Source: Pyxidicoccus parkwaysis | GTDB taxonomy: Bacteria; Myxococcota; Myxococcia; Myxococcales; Myxococcaceae | NCBI RefSeq assembly: GCF_017301735.1 | Contig: NZ_CP071090.1 | Span: 9,414,001-9,478,000 of the forward strand | DNA: 64,000 nucleotides | Reading direction: 5' to 3' | In this document: one piece after another, positions 16,624 to 25,192 of the stretch | Numbering within the stretch: the stretch's first letter is position 1 | Layout: each line of letters starts with the position of its first letter | The notes under the pieces: model-generated | Seen by the model: the letters and a program-made list of their open reading frames with translations, nothing else | Told to the model about the DNA's origin: nothing | Databases searched by the model: none | Program-made: the position numbers and the translations under genes

Positions 16624-17073
16624 CTACACCGTCCAGACGCGGTTGGCCGTCAGCTCCATGCGGGCCAGGCGGCGTTTGAGCCCGGGGTCGACGGGGCCGT
16701 TGGCCGCCCACTTGGGCACCACGAAGTGCAGCTCCGCGTTGTAGAGCTTCGCGGCGCTGGCCAGCAGGCTCCAACGGTTCTCCGCGGTGGGGTCGTCCAC
16801 CATGTGAGGGGTGACGATTTCCAGGATGATGGGTGTGCGTGCCGAGTCCGACTGCCGGCAGGTGAAGTCGGGCCGGTGGTCCTCAATGGTGCCGGACAGG
16901 ATGGGCGGAGGCATGAATCCGGGGAGGCGGGCCTTGATGTCCGTGTACCCGATGGTGCGGAAGTACTCGGCCATGAGCCACAGGAGCCGCCGGCGCTCCT
17001 CGTCCTCCACCACCGGCTCGCAGCCCGGATTGAACAGGGCCTCTTTTTCGTTATTGGTTTCCATGGCTCCCAT
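16624..17073 (-). CDS. Small conserved-looking protein, possible degenerate PD-(D/E)xK fold
   Basis: 149 residues, soluble, not recognised as a named family. The core DHRPDFTC...TPIILEIVTPH followed by ENRWSLLASAAKLYNAELHFVVP has the beta-beta-alpha-beta rhythm of PD-(D/E)xK nuclease domains, with the Asp of PDF and the Glu of LEIV in place but Val where the catalytic Lys would stand. Activity is therefore doubtful. Two in-frame ATGs (17073 and 17064) and an upstream TTG at 17103 are possible starts. It lies upstream of dnaJ on the same strand but dnaJ has its own promoter. Confidence 0.6.
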   Translation of the reverse strand: MGAMETNNEKEALFNPGCEPVVEDEERRRLLWLMAEYFRTIGYTDIKARLPGFMPPPILSGTIEDHRPDFTCRQSDSARTPIILEIVTPHMVDDPTAENRWSLLASAAKLYNAELHFVVPKWAANGPVDPGLKRRLARMELTANRVWTV

Positions 17074-17209
17074 GAAGCTGTCCGCAGGGACGGAGGGGGG
17101 CAATGGAACTGGCCTGCTCGCTTCTAGCGCCCGGTGGCAGAGCAGGCGGCAGGGCCTGTAGGAACGCGCGTCCCTCTGGCCTTGGACGTCGCGGCGACTC
17201 GGTGACAGA

Positions 17210-18988
17210 GTGCGCCGCCGAACAGTGGCTCCCCGTCCCTCCCCGCACGTCTACCGCCGACTCCTCGGCTACCTGCGTCCGTACCGCCCGCTGCTGGCGG
17301 CGGGCATGGGCGCCTCCCTCGTGGCCGCGGCGGCCACGGCCGGCTATGCCTGGGTGGTGGGGCCGCTCTTGCGCGCGGTGCTCACCGGAGAGCCCGTCAC
17401 CGTGGCCGGCGTGTCACTGCCGGGAGACGCGCTGCTCAAGCGGCTGCCCCTGCTCGTGGTGCTGGTTGCGCTGGTGAAGGCCACGGCCCAGTTCCTCCAG
17501 GGCGGGCTGATGCAGCGGCTGGGCCAGCGGGTGATGGCGGACCTGCGTGGCTTCCTCTATGGCCGGCTGCTCGGCCAACCGCCCGCGTTCTTCGAGCGGC
17601 GTCACTCGGGAGAGCTGCTCACGCGCTTCACCTCGGAGGTACCGATGGTGGAGTTCGCGGTGACACAGGCACTCACCTCGTACATCAAGGACGGGCTGCA
17701 GATTGTCTCGCTGCTGGCCACCTGCTTCCTCATCGACGGAAGGCTTTTTCTCTTCACGTTCGTCGTGGTGCCCGTCACCGTCCTGCCCATCAACCGCTTC
17801 GCCCGCTCGCTCAAGAAAGTGGCCGCGCGCTCGCAGCAGCGGCTGGGCGCGCTGACGGCGCTGACGGCGGAGCAGCTCCAGAACCTGCCGGTGGTGCAGG
17901 CCTACGGCGGACAGCCGCGAGCGGTGGAGTCATTCGAGGGCGAGGCGGAGCGCTACCTGACGGAGATGAAGCGCTCGCTCTTCCTGCGCGGCGCGGTGAG
18001 CCCCACGGTGGAGTGGCTGGGCATCGCGGGCGTGGCCATGGCCATTGCGTGGGGCGCGCGCGCGGTGGACGCGGAGCCCGCGCTGGCGGGAAGGCTGCTG
18101 TCGTTCATGGCGGCGGCGCTGCTCCTGTACCAGCCGGTGAAGTCGCTGAGCGGCACGTTCTCGCAGGTGCTGACGGGGCTGGCGGCGGCGGAGCGGCTCT
18201 TCGCGCTCGCGGACGAGCCGGCGCCGCCGGACGTGGGCGAGCCCGCGGGGCCGCTGTCGCAGGCGTTGGTGCTGGAGGGCGTGCGGGCCACGTACCAGGA
18301 CGGGCGCGAGGCGCTGCGAGGCGTGGACCTGGTGGTGCCCGCGGGCAAGCGCGTGGCGCTGGTGGGGCCTTCTGGCGCGGGGAAGACGACGCTGTTCTCG
18401 GTGCTGCTGGGCTTCCTGCCCACGTCGGGTGGACGCGTGCTGTGGGACGGGGCGCCGCTGTCGGGACTGAAGCCGTCGAGTGTGCGCGGGCAGATGGCGT
18501 GGGTGCCGCAGGAGCCGGTGCTCTTCTCCGGGACGGTGCGCCACAACCTGCGGCTGGGAAGGCCGGAGGCGACGGACGCGGAGCTCTGGGAGGCGTTGCG
18601 GCTCGCGCACGCGGAGGACTTCGTGCGCTCGCTGCCGGGCGGGCTGGATGAGCCGGTGGGTGAGCGCGGCAGCCGGCTGTCCGGAGGCCAGCGTCAGCGG
18701 CTGGTGCTGGCGCGCGCGTTCCTGTGCCGGCCGTCGGTGCTGCTGCTGGACGAGCCCACGAGCGCGCTGGACGCGGCGAGCGAGGCGGCGGTGGGCGCGG
18801 GGCTGACGGCGCTGATGCAGGGACGCACGGTGCTGGTGATTGCGCACCGGCTGTCCACGGTGCGCGACGCGGATGTGATTGCCGTGGTGGAGGGCGGCCG
18901 CGTGGTGGAGGCCGGCACCCACGCGGAGCTGCTCGCGCGGCGCGGGCGGTATGCGCAGTTGCTGGGCGAGGGCGCCGTGGCGGCGTGA
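17210..18988 (+). CDS. ABC exporter, fused membrane and ATPase domains (MsbA/lipid-export type)
   Basis: 592-residue half-transporter that works as a homodimer. The first about 320 residues hold six membrane helices; the ATPase domain follows with Walker A GPSGAGKTTL, Q-loop WVPQEP, signature LSGGQRQR, Walker B LLLDEPTSALD and switch IAHRLS. All catalytic residues are present. The order matches lipid A/multidrug exporters of the MsbA type, but the cargo cannot be told from sequence. A GTG start is used; no strong ribosome-binding site is visible. The gene stands alone on its strand, convergent with the macrodomain gene. Confidence 0.92.
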   Translation: MRRRTVAPRPSPHVYRRLLGYLRPYRPLLAAGMGASLVAAAATAGYAWVVGPLLRAVLTGEPVTVAGVSLPGDALLKRLPLLVVLVALVKATAQFLQGGLMQRLGQRVMADLRGFLYGRLLGQPPAFFERRHSGELLTRFTSEVPMVEFAVTQALTSYIKDGLQIVSLLATCFLIDGRLFLFTFVVVPVTVLPINRFARSLKKVAARSQQRLGALTALTAEQLQNLPVVQAYGGQPRAVESFEGEAERYLTEMKRSLFLRGAVSPTVEWLGIAGVAMAIAWGARAVDAEPALAGRLLSFMAAALLLYQPVKSLSGTFSQVLTGLAAAERLFALADEPAPPDVGEPAGPLSQALVLEGVRATYQDGREALRGVDLVVPAGKRVALVGPSGAGKTTLFSVLLGFLPTSGGRVLWDGAPLSGLKPSSVRGQMAWVPQEPVLFSGTVRHNLRLGRPEATDAELWEALRLAHAEDFVRSLPGGLDEPVGERGSRLSGGQRQRLVLARAFLCRPSVLLLDEPTSALDAASEAAVGAGLTALMQGRTVLVIAHRLSTVRDADVIAVVEGGRVVEAGTHAELLARRGRYAQLLGEGAVAA

Positions 18989-19029
18989 GGTGATGAGCGG
19001 CCTCGCGCCCAATCAGTCCCGGCGGGGCG

Positions 19030-19527
19030 TCAGCGACGCGTCTTGCCACGACGAGGCGGGCCCGCCGTCGTGGGCGCTTCGGCCGGCTCGAACAGGAGCA
19101 CACGGACATCGGGCAACGGCTCGAATGCCTGGACGATGAGGGGCTTCACCTCAGCCCAGGCGAGCCCGCCGTTGCCACACCCCAGCGCGGGGATGGCAAT
19201 GGACCGCATGCCGAGCTCGCGTATGCGAGCGACCAGGTCCTCCAGACCGTCGCGGATGTATTCGAGCTTCGAAGGCTGCCGCCAGTGCTGCTTCGTGGGG
19301 AAGTGGATGATGAACGCCGGAGAGGCCGCTCTCTGCACGATGTGCATGCGTCCTGGAATGAGCTCTCCCGACTCGCAGGCCCGCGCATAGGCCGTGAAGA
19401 CTTCCGGGAATGCATTCTTGAACTGCAGTGCCAGGCCCTTCCCCATGACGCCCACGGTGTTCACCGGGTTGACAAGGGCCTCCACGTTGGCAGCGAGCAG
19501 GTCTCCATGGCCGCGTTCGATTGTCAT
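19030..19527 (-). CDS. Stand-alone DarG-like macrodomain protein
   Basis: 165 residues forming one macrodomain, which binds or removes ADP-ribose. The signature GDLLAANVEALVNPVNTVGVMGKGLALQFK is that of the DarG antitoxin macrodomain, which reverses ADP-ribosylation of DNA made by DarT; IPALGCGNGGLAW forms the second ligand loop. Length is about that of the DarG macrodomain alone, and the DarG C-terminal DarT-binding domain is absent, replaced by an Arg/Lys-rich tail (PPRRGKTRR). No darT is seen in the window. I chose ATG 19527 since upstream residues do not fit the fold. Confidence 0.88.
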   Translation of the reverse strand: MTIERGHGDLLAANVEALVNPVNTVGVMGKGLALQFKNAFPEVFTAYARACESGELIPGRMHIVQRAASPAFIIHFPTKQHWRQPSKLEYIRDGLEDLVARIRELGMRSIAIPALGCGNGGLAWAEVKPLIVQAFEPLPDVRVLLFEPAEAPTTAGPPRRGKTRR

Positions 19528-19648
19528 GGCCCGCACGACATAACACCCGGTGCCGACGCACATCGGACGAGGCCTGGCCAACGGGGCCACCTCCACCGCT
19601 CCGCCCTTGCCTCCCCCTCCCCGCTCTGCCACCGTCGCAGGCACCTCC

Positions 19649-20026
19649 ATGCGTCCCCGGGAGCCCCTGTCCCTCAACGCGTTGCTGCTCGTGCCGGCGC
19701 TGGCGCTCGCGGCCTTCGCCTGCGTGGCCGTCGCCGCGCGGCACGTGGCGCTGGCCACCGCGGCCACCGTCACCCTCGTCCTCCTGCCCGTCGTCTTCCG
19801 CCTCTGGACGCGCACCTGGTACCGAGGCCTCGTGCTGCGCGGCCTGGGCGTCTTCGTCCTCGGGATGAACGCACCCCTGCTGCTCGCCGGCGCCCTCTCC
19901 CACGGCCGCGTCGGGTGCTCCGAGGGTGGGTGTCCGAAACTCTACCTGTTGGGTGTGCTGGTATCCCCAGTGGTGGGAGCCCTCTCCAGCGTCGTTTACT
20001 GGCTGGTCGGTCGTCCCCCAGTCTGA
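19649..20026 (+). CDS. Small membrane protein of unknown function
   Basis: 125 residues with about three or four hydrophobic helices (LLLVPALALAAFACVAVAA, ALATAATVTLVLLPVVF, LGVFVLGMNAPLLLAGAL, LLGVLVSPVVGALSSVVYWLV) and a Cys pair in the loop GCSEGGCPK. It is not recognised as a known family. It is divergent from the macrodomain gene with a 121-bp gap and stands 38 bp before the next, also hydrophobic, gene, so those two may be co-transcribed. The start is the ATG nearest the first helix. Confidence 0.6.
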   Translation: MRPREPLSLNALLLVPALALAAFACVAVAARHVALATAATVTLVLLPVVFRLWTRTWYRGLVLRGLGVFVLGMNAPLLLAGALSHGRVGCSEGGCPKLYLLGVLVSPVVGALSSVVYWLVGRPPV

Positions 20027-20064
20027 ATTCACAGTTTTAACGGGAGAGACTACTCTCTCGTGAA

Positions 20065-21123
20065 ATGCTCGTTCCATTCCGGCCCCGTATCGCGCCCGGG
20101 CTCTCCGTGGCGTCGGCCGTGCCTGTCACGGTGTTCCTGTGGTGCTTCACACTTGCGCCACTGATGCACGGCTCTGTCGAGCTGTCGCACACCGTGAATG
20201 CGGCCGGGCCGTTCGCCGCGGTGGTGGCGCTGGCGCTGCTGGTGGAATTGCCGCTGTTGTCGCTGGCGCTGGCCAGCACCGGCATGGAGCGCAAGGTGCC
20301 GCTGCCCGTCATGCTCGGCATGGCGACGCTGCCGTGGATGCTGGGCCTCATGGGCACCGAGGTCCTCGTGGAGAAGGCCACCGCCGTGCTGCCGCACCTG
20401 GACGCGGTGGAGGCCGGGCTGGTGCTCGCCTCCAGCACCGGCCGGGCCATGGCGCCGCGGATGCTCGGCGCCTTCACCAGCGCGGCGCTGCTGCTGGGCC
20501 TCGCGCTGGGGCTGGCGCTGGCGCGCTTCAGCCCTACCTCCCAGGTCCGGTCCGAGCCCGAGTGCCATCGCGCCCGCGGGCTGCTGCTCGCCAGTGGCGT
20601 CTGCGCGTCGCTCGCGTCGGTGGCGCTGGTGGGTGCCATGGAGGCGCGGCACCTCTTCGAGCTGCTCACGGGCCTTGCGCACGTGCCCGAGGCCGGACGG
20701 CAGGAGCTGGTGACGGCCGGGCTCGAGACGGCGGCGCGCCTTCGCACCGTGCGCTGGGCCTGCACCGGCGTGCTCGCGGTGCTCGGCTTCGCGTTGCTCG
20801 TGCGGCGCACCACCGGTGACGGGCACTCACCGCTGGGCTGGTCCGCGCGGCTGGTGCCCGCGGCCGCCGTCACGGCGCTGCTGGTGCTGGACGCGCACCC
20901 GGTGAGCGTCATCACCGCGCGCGCGCCCGTGGCCATTCCCGCGGGCCAGGGCGTGCACCTGCCGGGCACCCGGACGCCGCATCAGCCGAGCAGGATGACG
21001 GCGAGGAGCGCCAGCCCCAGCAGCACACCCACGGCCATCACCGCCACCATGACCATCCCCTCGGACCTCCGCGTCACCGGCGGCAACACCTCGTCCGGCA
21101 GCGGCTGGCCGAACGCGAGCTGA
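20065..21123 (+). CDS. Polytopic membrane protein of unknown function
   Basis: 352 residues with about six to eight hydrophobic segments (for example VVALALLVELPLLSLALA, LPVMLGMATLPWMLGLMG, AALLLGLALGLALA) and long Ala/Leu-rich runs. No family recognised. The last about 50 residues, Ser/Thr/Pro-rich, are read antisense to the 3' end of the next minus-strand gene over 142 bp (20982-21123). The true end may therefore have been extended by loss of an earlier stop, or both genes may really overlap. It starts at ATG 20065; the best ribosome-binding-like site is rather far upstream. Confidence 0.6.
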   Translation: MLVPFRPRIAPGLSVASAVPVTVFLWCFTLAPLMHGSVELSHTVNAAGPFAAVVALALLVELPLLSLALASTGMERKVPLPVMLGMATLPWMLGLMGTEVLVEKATAVLPHLDAVEAGLVLASSTGRAMAPRMLGAFTSAALLLGLALGLALARFSPTSQVRSEPECHRARGLLLASGVCASLASVALVGAMEARHLFELLTGLAHVPEAGRQELVTAGLETAARLRTVRWACTGVLAVLGFALLVRRTTGDGHSPLGWSARLVPAAAVTALLVLDAHPVSVITARAPVAIPAGQGVHLPGTRTPHQPSRMTARSASPSSTPTAITATMTIPSDLRVTGGNTSSGSGWPNAS

Positions 21124-21620
21124 ACCGGCGCGGGCGGCGGCGCGGGCATGAGCGACGGCAGCGTGGGCTCCGACGGACGCTGTCCGGCCTGCTCCACGTG
21201 GCCTCCCAGTTCCAGCCCCTCGCGCGCCAGCGCCAGCACGCGCTGAATGTGGAGGATGTAGCGGTCCTGCCCCGTGTACGTGCCCATGGCCGTCGCGGCC
21301 CTGAGCAGCCGCTGCGGGACGAGCTCCGGGTCCGCCTTCACCTCCACCACCGCCGCGGGGCCGGCCTGCTTCGCGCCGCGCTCCAGGCTGCCGGTGCGCA
21401 CGCCCTGCCCGCTGGCCCAGATGTAGTGGTCCTCCAGCAGCGTCAATTCCTGCCGCTGCACCCGCCCGTCTCCGTCCACCAGCGACAGCAACTCCGCGCC
21501 GTCCTGCCCCAGGTGCACCACCGTGCGCAGGCCGTTCTCTCCCGGCGGGCCCTCCACCGCGTGGACCCGGTAGAGCGCCTGCACCGCGGTCCTCAACGTC
21601 TCCACGGAACTCTCTGCCAT
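20982..21620 (-). CDS. Tail-anchored protein of unknown function
   Basis: 212 residues. The soluble N-terminal part (about 1-185) includes FGQ-like and DPELVPQRLLRAATAMGTYTG segments I cannot assign; the last about 24 residues form one hydrophobic helix (MVMVAVMAVGVLLGLALLAVILL), which would anchor the protein by its C-terminus. The coding sequence ends inside the opposing gene, the two overlapping tail-to-tail by 142 bp. No operon partner is visible. Confidence 0.65.
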   Translation of the reverse strand: MAESSVETLRTAVQALYRVHAVEGPPGENGLRTVVHLGQDGAELLSLVDGDGRVQRQELTLLEDHYIWASGQGVRTGSLERGAKQAGPAAVVEVKADPELVPQRLLRAATAMGTYTGQDRYILHIQRVLALAREGLELGGHVEQAGQRPSEPTLPSLMPAPPPAPVQLAFGQPLPDEVLPPVTRRSEGMVMVAVMAVGVLLGLALLAVILLG

Positions 21621-21807
21621 GTGGAGCCGGAGACTAGGAGCGACGGGACGGAAACGGAAGCCAGCCTGCCCCTCGCCTGCCCGGCTCCGTCCGCTCCTCT
21701 CCTCCGCGACGCCTGCCTAGGTTTGCCGTGGACAGGAGGGGAGGCGCCTTTGCGCGTGCGGCAGCGAACATCTCGTGCCGCGCGGGCCTCCCCGGAGGAA
21801 CCCACCC

Positions 21808-22032
21808 ATGGCCATCGTCATCCCCGAAGAGCCCCTCGACACGCCCTTCACCATTCCCACCAACCGCCGGGAGATTACGGAGGAGGGCTCCGAGGACTTC
21901 CTGCACGGCCAGGTGAGCTGGGACGGGACGTCCGAGCACGGCGGCGGCCACGTGCCCGAGGACTACGCGTGGCCCACCAACCCGAAGGAGCACCAGGACG
22001 AGCTGATGGGCGAGTGGCCCCTGGAGCCATGA
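21808..22032 (+). CDS. Small acidic protein of unknown function
   Basis: 74 residues, rich in Glu, Asp, Pro and His, without a membrane segment or signal. A strong GGAGGA ribosome-binding site at 21794-21799 supports the ATG and argues it is a real gene despite its size. It is followed 46 bp later by the next plus-strand gene. Nothing in the sequence reveals a role. Confidence 0.6.
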   Translation: MAIVIPEEPLDTPFTIPTNRREITEEGSEDFLHGQVSWDGTSEHGGGHVPEDYAWPTNPKEHQDELMGEWPLEP

Positions 22033-22078
22033 AGCCACGTGCGCCCGCTCGCCCGCCGCGTGTAGCTTCCCGCCCACC

Positions 22079-22840
22079 ATGAGCCGTTCCCGTGACAGAG
22101 GTGCCGACTTCCAGCGCGAGTTCGAGGGCGCGCAGACGCTCGACGGACTGCTGGATTTGGCCGGCAGCCCGTTGGACAGCGCGGCGGTGCTCGCCCGCAT
22201 GCAGGCCGCGCATGCGGAGGGCACGCCCTACAAGGACGTCATTCCCACCTTCTTCGAGGAGGAGCCGCGCTTCCCCTCGCCCGACATCGCCCGGCGGCTG
22301 TACCAGAACCTGCTGGGCCTCTGGGATTTGGTGGAGGAGGGGAAGCAGGTGCGGCTGGACGACGGCCCGCGCCCGCCGCGTCCCAAGAAGGTGAAGCCCG
22401 TGCAGCCCGCGCCGTTCCACCCGAAGGAGCCCTCGGCCGAATTCGTGGAGGCCGCCTGGCGTTACCTGGAGGACGACGAGAAGGCACGCACGCGGCTGAT
22501 GCACACCTTCGAGAACCGCCAGGATGCGCTGCTGGGCGCGCTTGACGCGGCGGGTCTCACGGACGAAGGATACGGAGTCGTCCGCCACCTGCTCTTCGAG
22601 CTGTACTCCATGCTGGAGCTGGGATGGCCGCCAGGACTCACCTCGGTGAGCCCTTCGGCCCTGGAGGCGGACACGGACGCTCCACCGCCGCCCCAGCCGC
22701 TGCAAGCCTACGCGGACGAGGCGCTCTTCGAGGCGGAGCAGGACGAGGAGCAGCCCCTGTCCTCCGAGGAACTGGAGGCGGTGCGGCGTCTCGTCCGTCG
22801 CGGACTGGCGGCGCTGTGGAGCGCGCGCAAGGGGAGATGA
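22079..22840 (+). CDS. Hypothetical protein, first gene of a two-gene unit
   Basis: 253 residues, soluble, acidic, helical in appearance (LDGLLDLAGSPLDSAAVLARMQAAHAEGT; ELEAVRRLVRRGLAALW). A Pro/Lys-rich linker at about 97-120 separates two helical halves. No recognised motif. The downstream gene starts 3 bp after the stop, so the two are co-transcribed and probably translationally linked. Confidence 0.7.
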   Translation: MSRSRDRGADFQREFEGAQTLDGLLDLAGSPLDSAAVLARMQAAHAEGTPYKDVIPTFFEEEPRFPSPDIARRLYQNLLGLWDLVEEGKQVRLDDGPRPPRPKKVKPVQPAPFHPKEPSAEFVEAAWRYLEDDEKARTRLMHTFENRQDALLGALDAAGLTDEGYGVVRHLLFELYSMLELGWPPGLTSVSPSALEADTDAPPPPQPLQAYADEALFEAEQDEEQPLSSEELEAVRRLVRRGLAALWSARKGR

Positions 22841-22843
22841 AGG

Positions 22844-23404
22844 ATGGCGAAGGACAAGGACGACAACGGCGGCGGCTTCTCCGGGAAGCGCAACAAGAGC
22901 TGGCGCGAAATCGACGCGCAGCGGGGCAAGGGCAGCAAGTACCACTCGCGCCAGGATGACCCCGCGCAGCAGAAGATTGAGCGCAGCGCGAGCTACCAGA
23001 AGTACAAGGCCGCCGCGGATGCGCTCTTCACCGGAGGCGAGCTGCCCGAGGGCCTCGCGAAGACGTTCGACCCGGAAGGCAAGCGCAAGGCCCAGAAGCA
23101 GGCCATGCAGAAGGTGACGGAGTCCGAGTCCCGTGCCGACTGGGTGAAGGCCGTCGTCGACTACCTGGAGAAGTATCCGGAGATGCCCGAGGACGCGTAC
23201 TTCCTCGACAGCCTGCTGGACCACCCGCGCGAGCGCATCGTCGACAAGGCGCTGGCGAAGCTGGAGCTGATGTCCGAGGAGGGCAAGCTCAAGACGAAGG
23301 TGCCGCAGAGCCTGGACCAGCGCCTGAAGTCCGTGGAGCTGACCAGCATGGACCCCGACATGCAGGGCCGCGCCAAGGCGCTGCGCGAGAAGCTGAAGGC
23401 CTGA
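22844..23404 (+). CDS. Highly charged hypothetical protein, second gene of the unit
   Basis: 186 residues, Lys/Glu/Asp-rich. The N-terminal 45 residues (KDKDDNGGGFSGKRNKSWREIDAQRGKGSK) look disordered and basic; the rest is predicted helical, with DYLEKYPEMPEDAYFLDSLLDHPRERIVDKAL resembling a small helical-repeat fold. A GGGGAG ribosome-binding site lies in the end of the preceding gene. The basic tail could bind nucleic acid, but this is a guess. Confidence 0.7.
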   Translation: MAKDKDDNGGGFSGKRNKSWREIDAQRGKGSKYHSRQDDPAQQKIERSASYQKYKAAADALFTGGELPEGLAKTFDPEGKRKAQKQAMQKVTESESRADWVKAVVDYLEKYPEMPEDAYFLDSLLDHPRERIVDKALAKLELMSEEGKLKTKVPQSLDQRLKSVELTSMDPDMQGRAKALREKLKA

Positions 23405-23407
23405 CGT

Positions 23408-24214
23408 TCAGGGCGACGCGGGCTTCGCGACGGCGGCCTGCGCCGCGCGGTACACGAGCACCACCGCGCGCAGCCCGCCCTCACCCGGCTCGTGCACCAC
23501 GCGCAGCTCTTCACCGGAGCGCGTGTAGAGGCCCGCCTCTTCTTCGACGCGCCGCCAGCCGTGCTGCGACAGGGCGCGCGCGTACCACGCGTCCACTTCG
23601 CTTCCGGACAGCGCGACGTGGAAGGCCATCGTCCTCGAGCTCTCACCGCCCACGCGGAGCACCTGCTGGGCACCGGGCGGCAGGGGCGCGAAGTCGCCCG
23701 CGGCCACGGGCTCGCGGCGCAGCATGTGGTTGGCCTCACCGAGGTAGAGCACGGTGGTCTTGTCCGGCTGCGGCTGGAGGATGGCGGTGTACGTCAGCCG
23801 CTTGAAGATATCGACGGCGGTGAGCATCACCGCGCCGCTGGCGAGCTGCGGCTGCTCGGGGCCGGGCGGGACGTGGAGTCCGCCCTTGTAGAACGCATCC
23901 GCGATGCGCTGCACGGCGTCCGGCAGTCGCTCCTTCACGTGCACCGCGCGCAGGGCCACCGGGAGGCCGGCGACCTCGATGATTTCACTCGCCTCCACGT
24001 ACTCCAGCACCTGGAAGCGCGGCCAGGCGAAGCGCGGGGCTTCGTCCTCCCGAGGAGGCGCCGGCGCGGCGTCCTTGCGCGGAACGACGGTTCCTTCCGC
24101 GGCCTGAGCGTCGCTGGCCTTGCGCGGAACGACCGTTCCTTCCGCTCCGCTCCGGGGCGCGGGCGCCGCGCCGAGCAGGAGCACGCCGCACGACACGACG
24201 AGGGCCCGCTTCAC
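23408..24214 (-). CDS. Secreted protein at the end of the pseudopilin operon
   Basis: 268 residues with a signal peptide (VVSCGVLLLGAAPAPRSGA). A tandem peptide repeat, AEGTVVPRK twice, lies at about 24-48; the DNA repeat is visible near 24070-24140. The C-terminal domain (FQVLEYVEASEIIEVAGLPVALRAVHVKE and GEELRVVHEPGEGGLRAVVLVYR) is unknown. A GTG start 38 bp after the pseudopilin-like gene implies co-transcription and perhaps a role as a secreted component of that system. Confidence 0.7.
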   Translation of the reverse strand: MKRALVVSCGVLLLGAAPAPRSGAEGTVVPRKASDAQAAEGTVVPRKDAAPAPPREDEAPRFAWPRFQVLEYVEASEIIEVAGLPVALRAVHVKERLPDAVQRIADAFYKGGLHVPPGPEQPQLASGAVMLTAVDIFKRLTYTAILQPQPDKTTVLYLGEANHMLRREPVAAGDFAPLPPGAQQVLRVGGESSRTMAFHVALSGSEVDAWYARALSQHGWRRVEEEAGLYTRSGEELRVVHEPGEGGLRAVVLVYRAAQAAVAKPASP

Positions 24215-24252
24215 CGAATCAACCCAAGCCTGTCGTACGGCGACGGCCCGCC

Positions 24253-25191
24253 TCACCGGGCCATCCCGAGCCAGTGGTTGTGGCGGCCGGCGTTGTAGCT
24301 CGGGATGTTGGGCGCCTCGAAGGGCGTCGTCTCCCAGCGCGACTGTCCTCCCGCGTGCGTGGCGCCGATGTTCTCCTCGTAGTTGTCCTCCTCGCCATGG
24401 AAGCTCATGAAGAACTGGTCCTCGTTGACCGAGTCCGCCCCCACCAGCCCCGCGAGCGCGGACCCGGCGCCGCCTCCGCCGCCGTTGGCCCGGTAGATGC
24501 GCTCCGTCCAGTGGTAGTAGTCCCCGTTCGCGCAAGGCGCCCCGGTGTCGATGCTCAGCGGACACGCGCGCCCCTCCGCCACGCCCGCCAGGCCCCAGTC
24601 GTCCAGCATGATTCCGAAGCGCCCCGTGCACCGGTCGCCCGACGCACGCCCCGCCGCGCACACCGTGAAGGCCTGGGCCGCGCGGCGGTGCGCCGTATGG
24701 AAGCGGTCCTCCATGAACCTGCCGATGCGCGACGCCCGCAGCCGCGAGGACGCCGTGCACGACATGCCCTGCGTGCCCATGTTCATCGCCGCGTCCAGCG
24801 CCGGCCCCGCCGCGGCCGGACCGAGCCTCGGCACGCCCGCGGGCAACTCCGCCTCGCACTGCACCTGGATGGGCTGCGCCCGCGCAATCGCCTGCTGAAT
24901 GGGCATGCCCGTGCCGCCCATCCGCTCGCGCCCGTCGAAGTCCGCGTAGCGCCCGGAGGCCTCCGCTTCCGCGTCCGCCACCACGCCGCGCCGGCCCCAG
25001 TCGCCGGCCTCCGGGTTGTGGTGCACGCGCCCGGTGGCGTCCCACAGCGCGAAGTTGGCGGCCTCCTGCACCTTGAGCGTCAGCGCGCCCACCTCCGCGA
25101 AGTAGATGCCGAAGAGGAGGATGGTGACGAACACCATCAACCCCAGCGACGCCTCCACCAGCGACTGTCCTCGAGCCGCACGCGAGCGCAT
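24253..25191 (-). CDS. TadE-like minor pseudopilin
   Basis: 312 residues. The N-terminus (GQSLVEASLGLMVFVTILLFGIYF) has the short basic leader, Glu and single hydrophobic helix of TadE-family prepilin-like proteins, which are inserted in the inner membrane and processed during Tad/Flp-type secretion or pilus assembly. The rest is a large, Cys-bearing extracytoplasmic region with no known domain. The gene begins within a few bases of the end of the upstream gene. Confidence 0.8.
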   Translation of the reverse strand: MRSRAARGQSLVEASLGLMVFVTILLFGIYFAEVGALTLKVQEAANFALWDATGRVHHNPEAGDWGRRGVVADAEAEASGRYADFDGRERMGGTGMPIQQAIARAQPIQVQCEAELPAGVPRLGPAAAGPALDAAMNMGTQGMSCTASSRLRASRIGRFMEDRFHTAHRRAAQAFTVCAAGRASGDRCTGRFGIMLDDWGLAGVAEGRACPLSIDTGAPCANGDYYHWTERIYRANGGGGGAGSALAGLVGADSVNEDQFFMSFHGEEDNYEENIGATHAGGQSRWETTPFEAPNIPSYNAGRHNHWLGMAR

Positions 25192-25192
25192 G

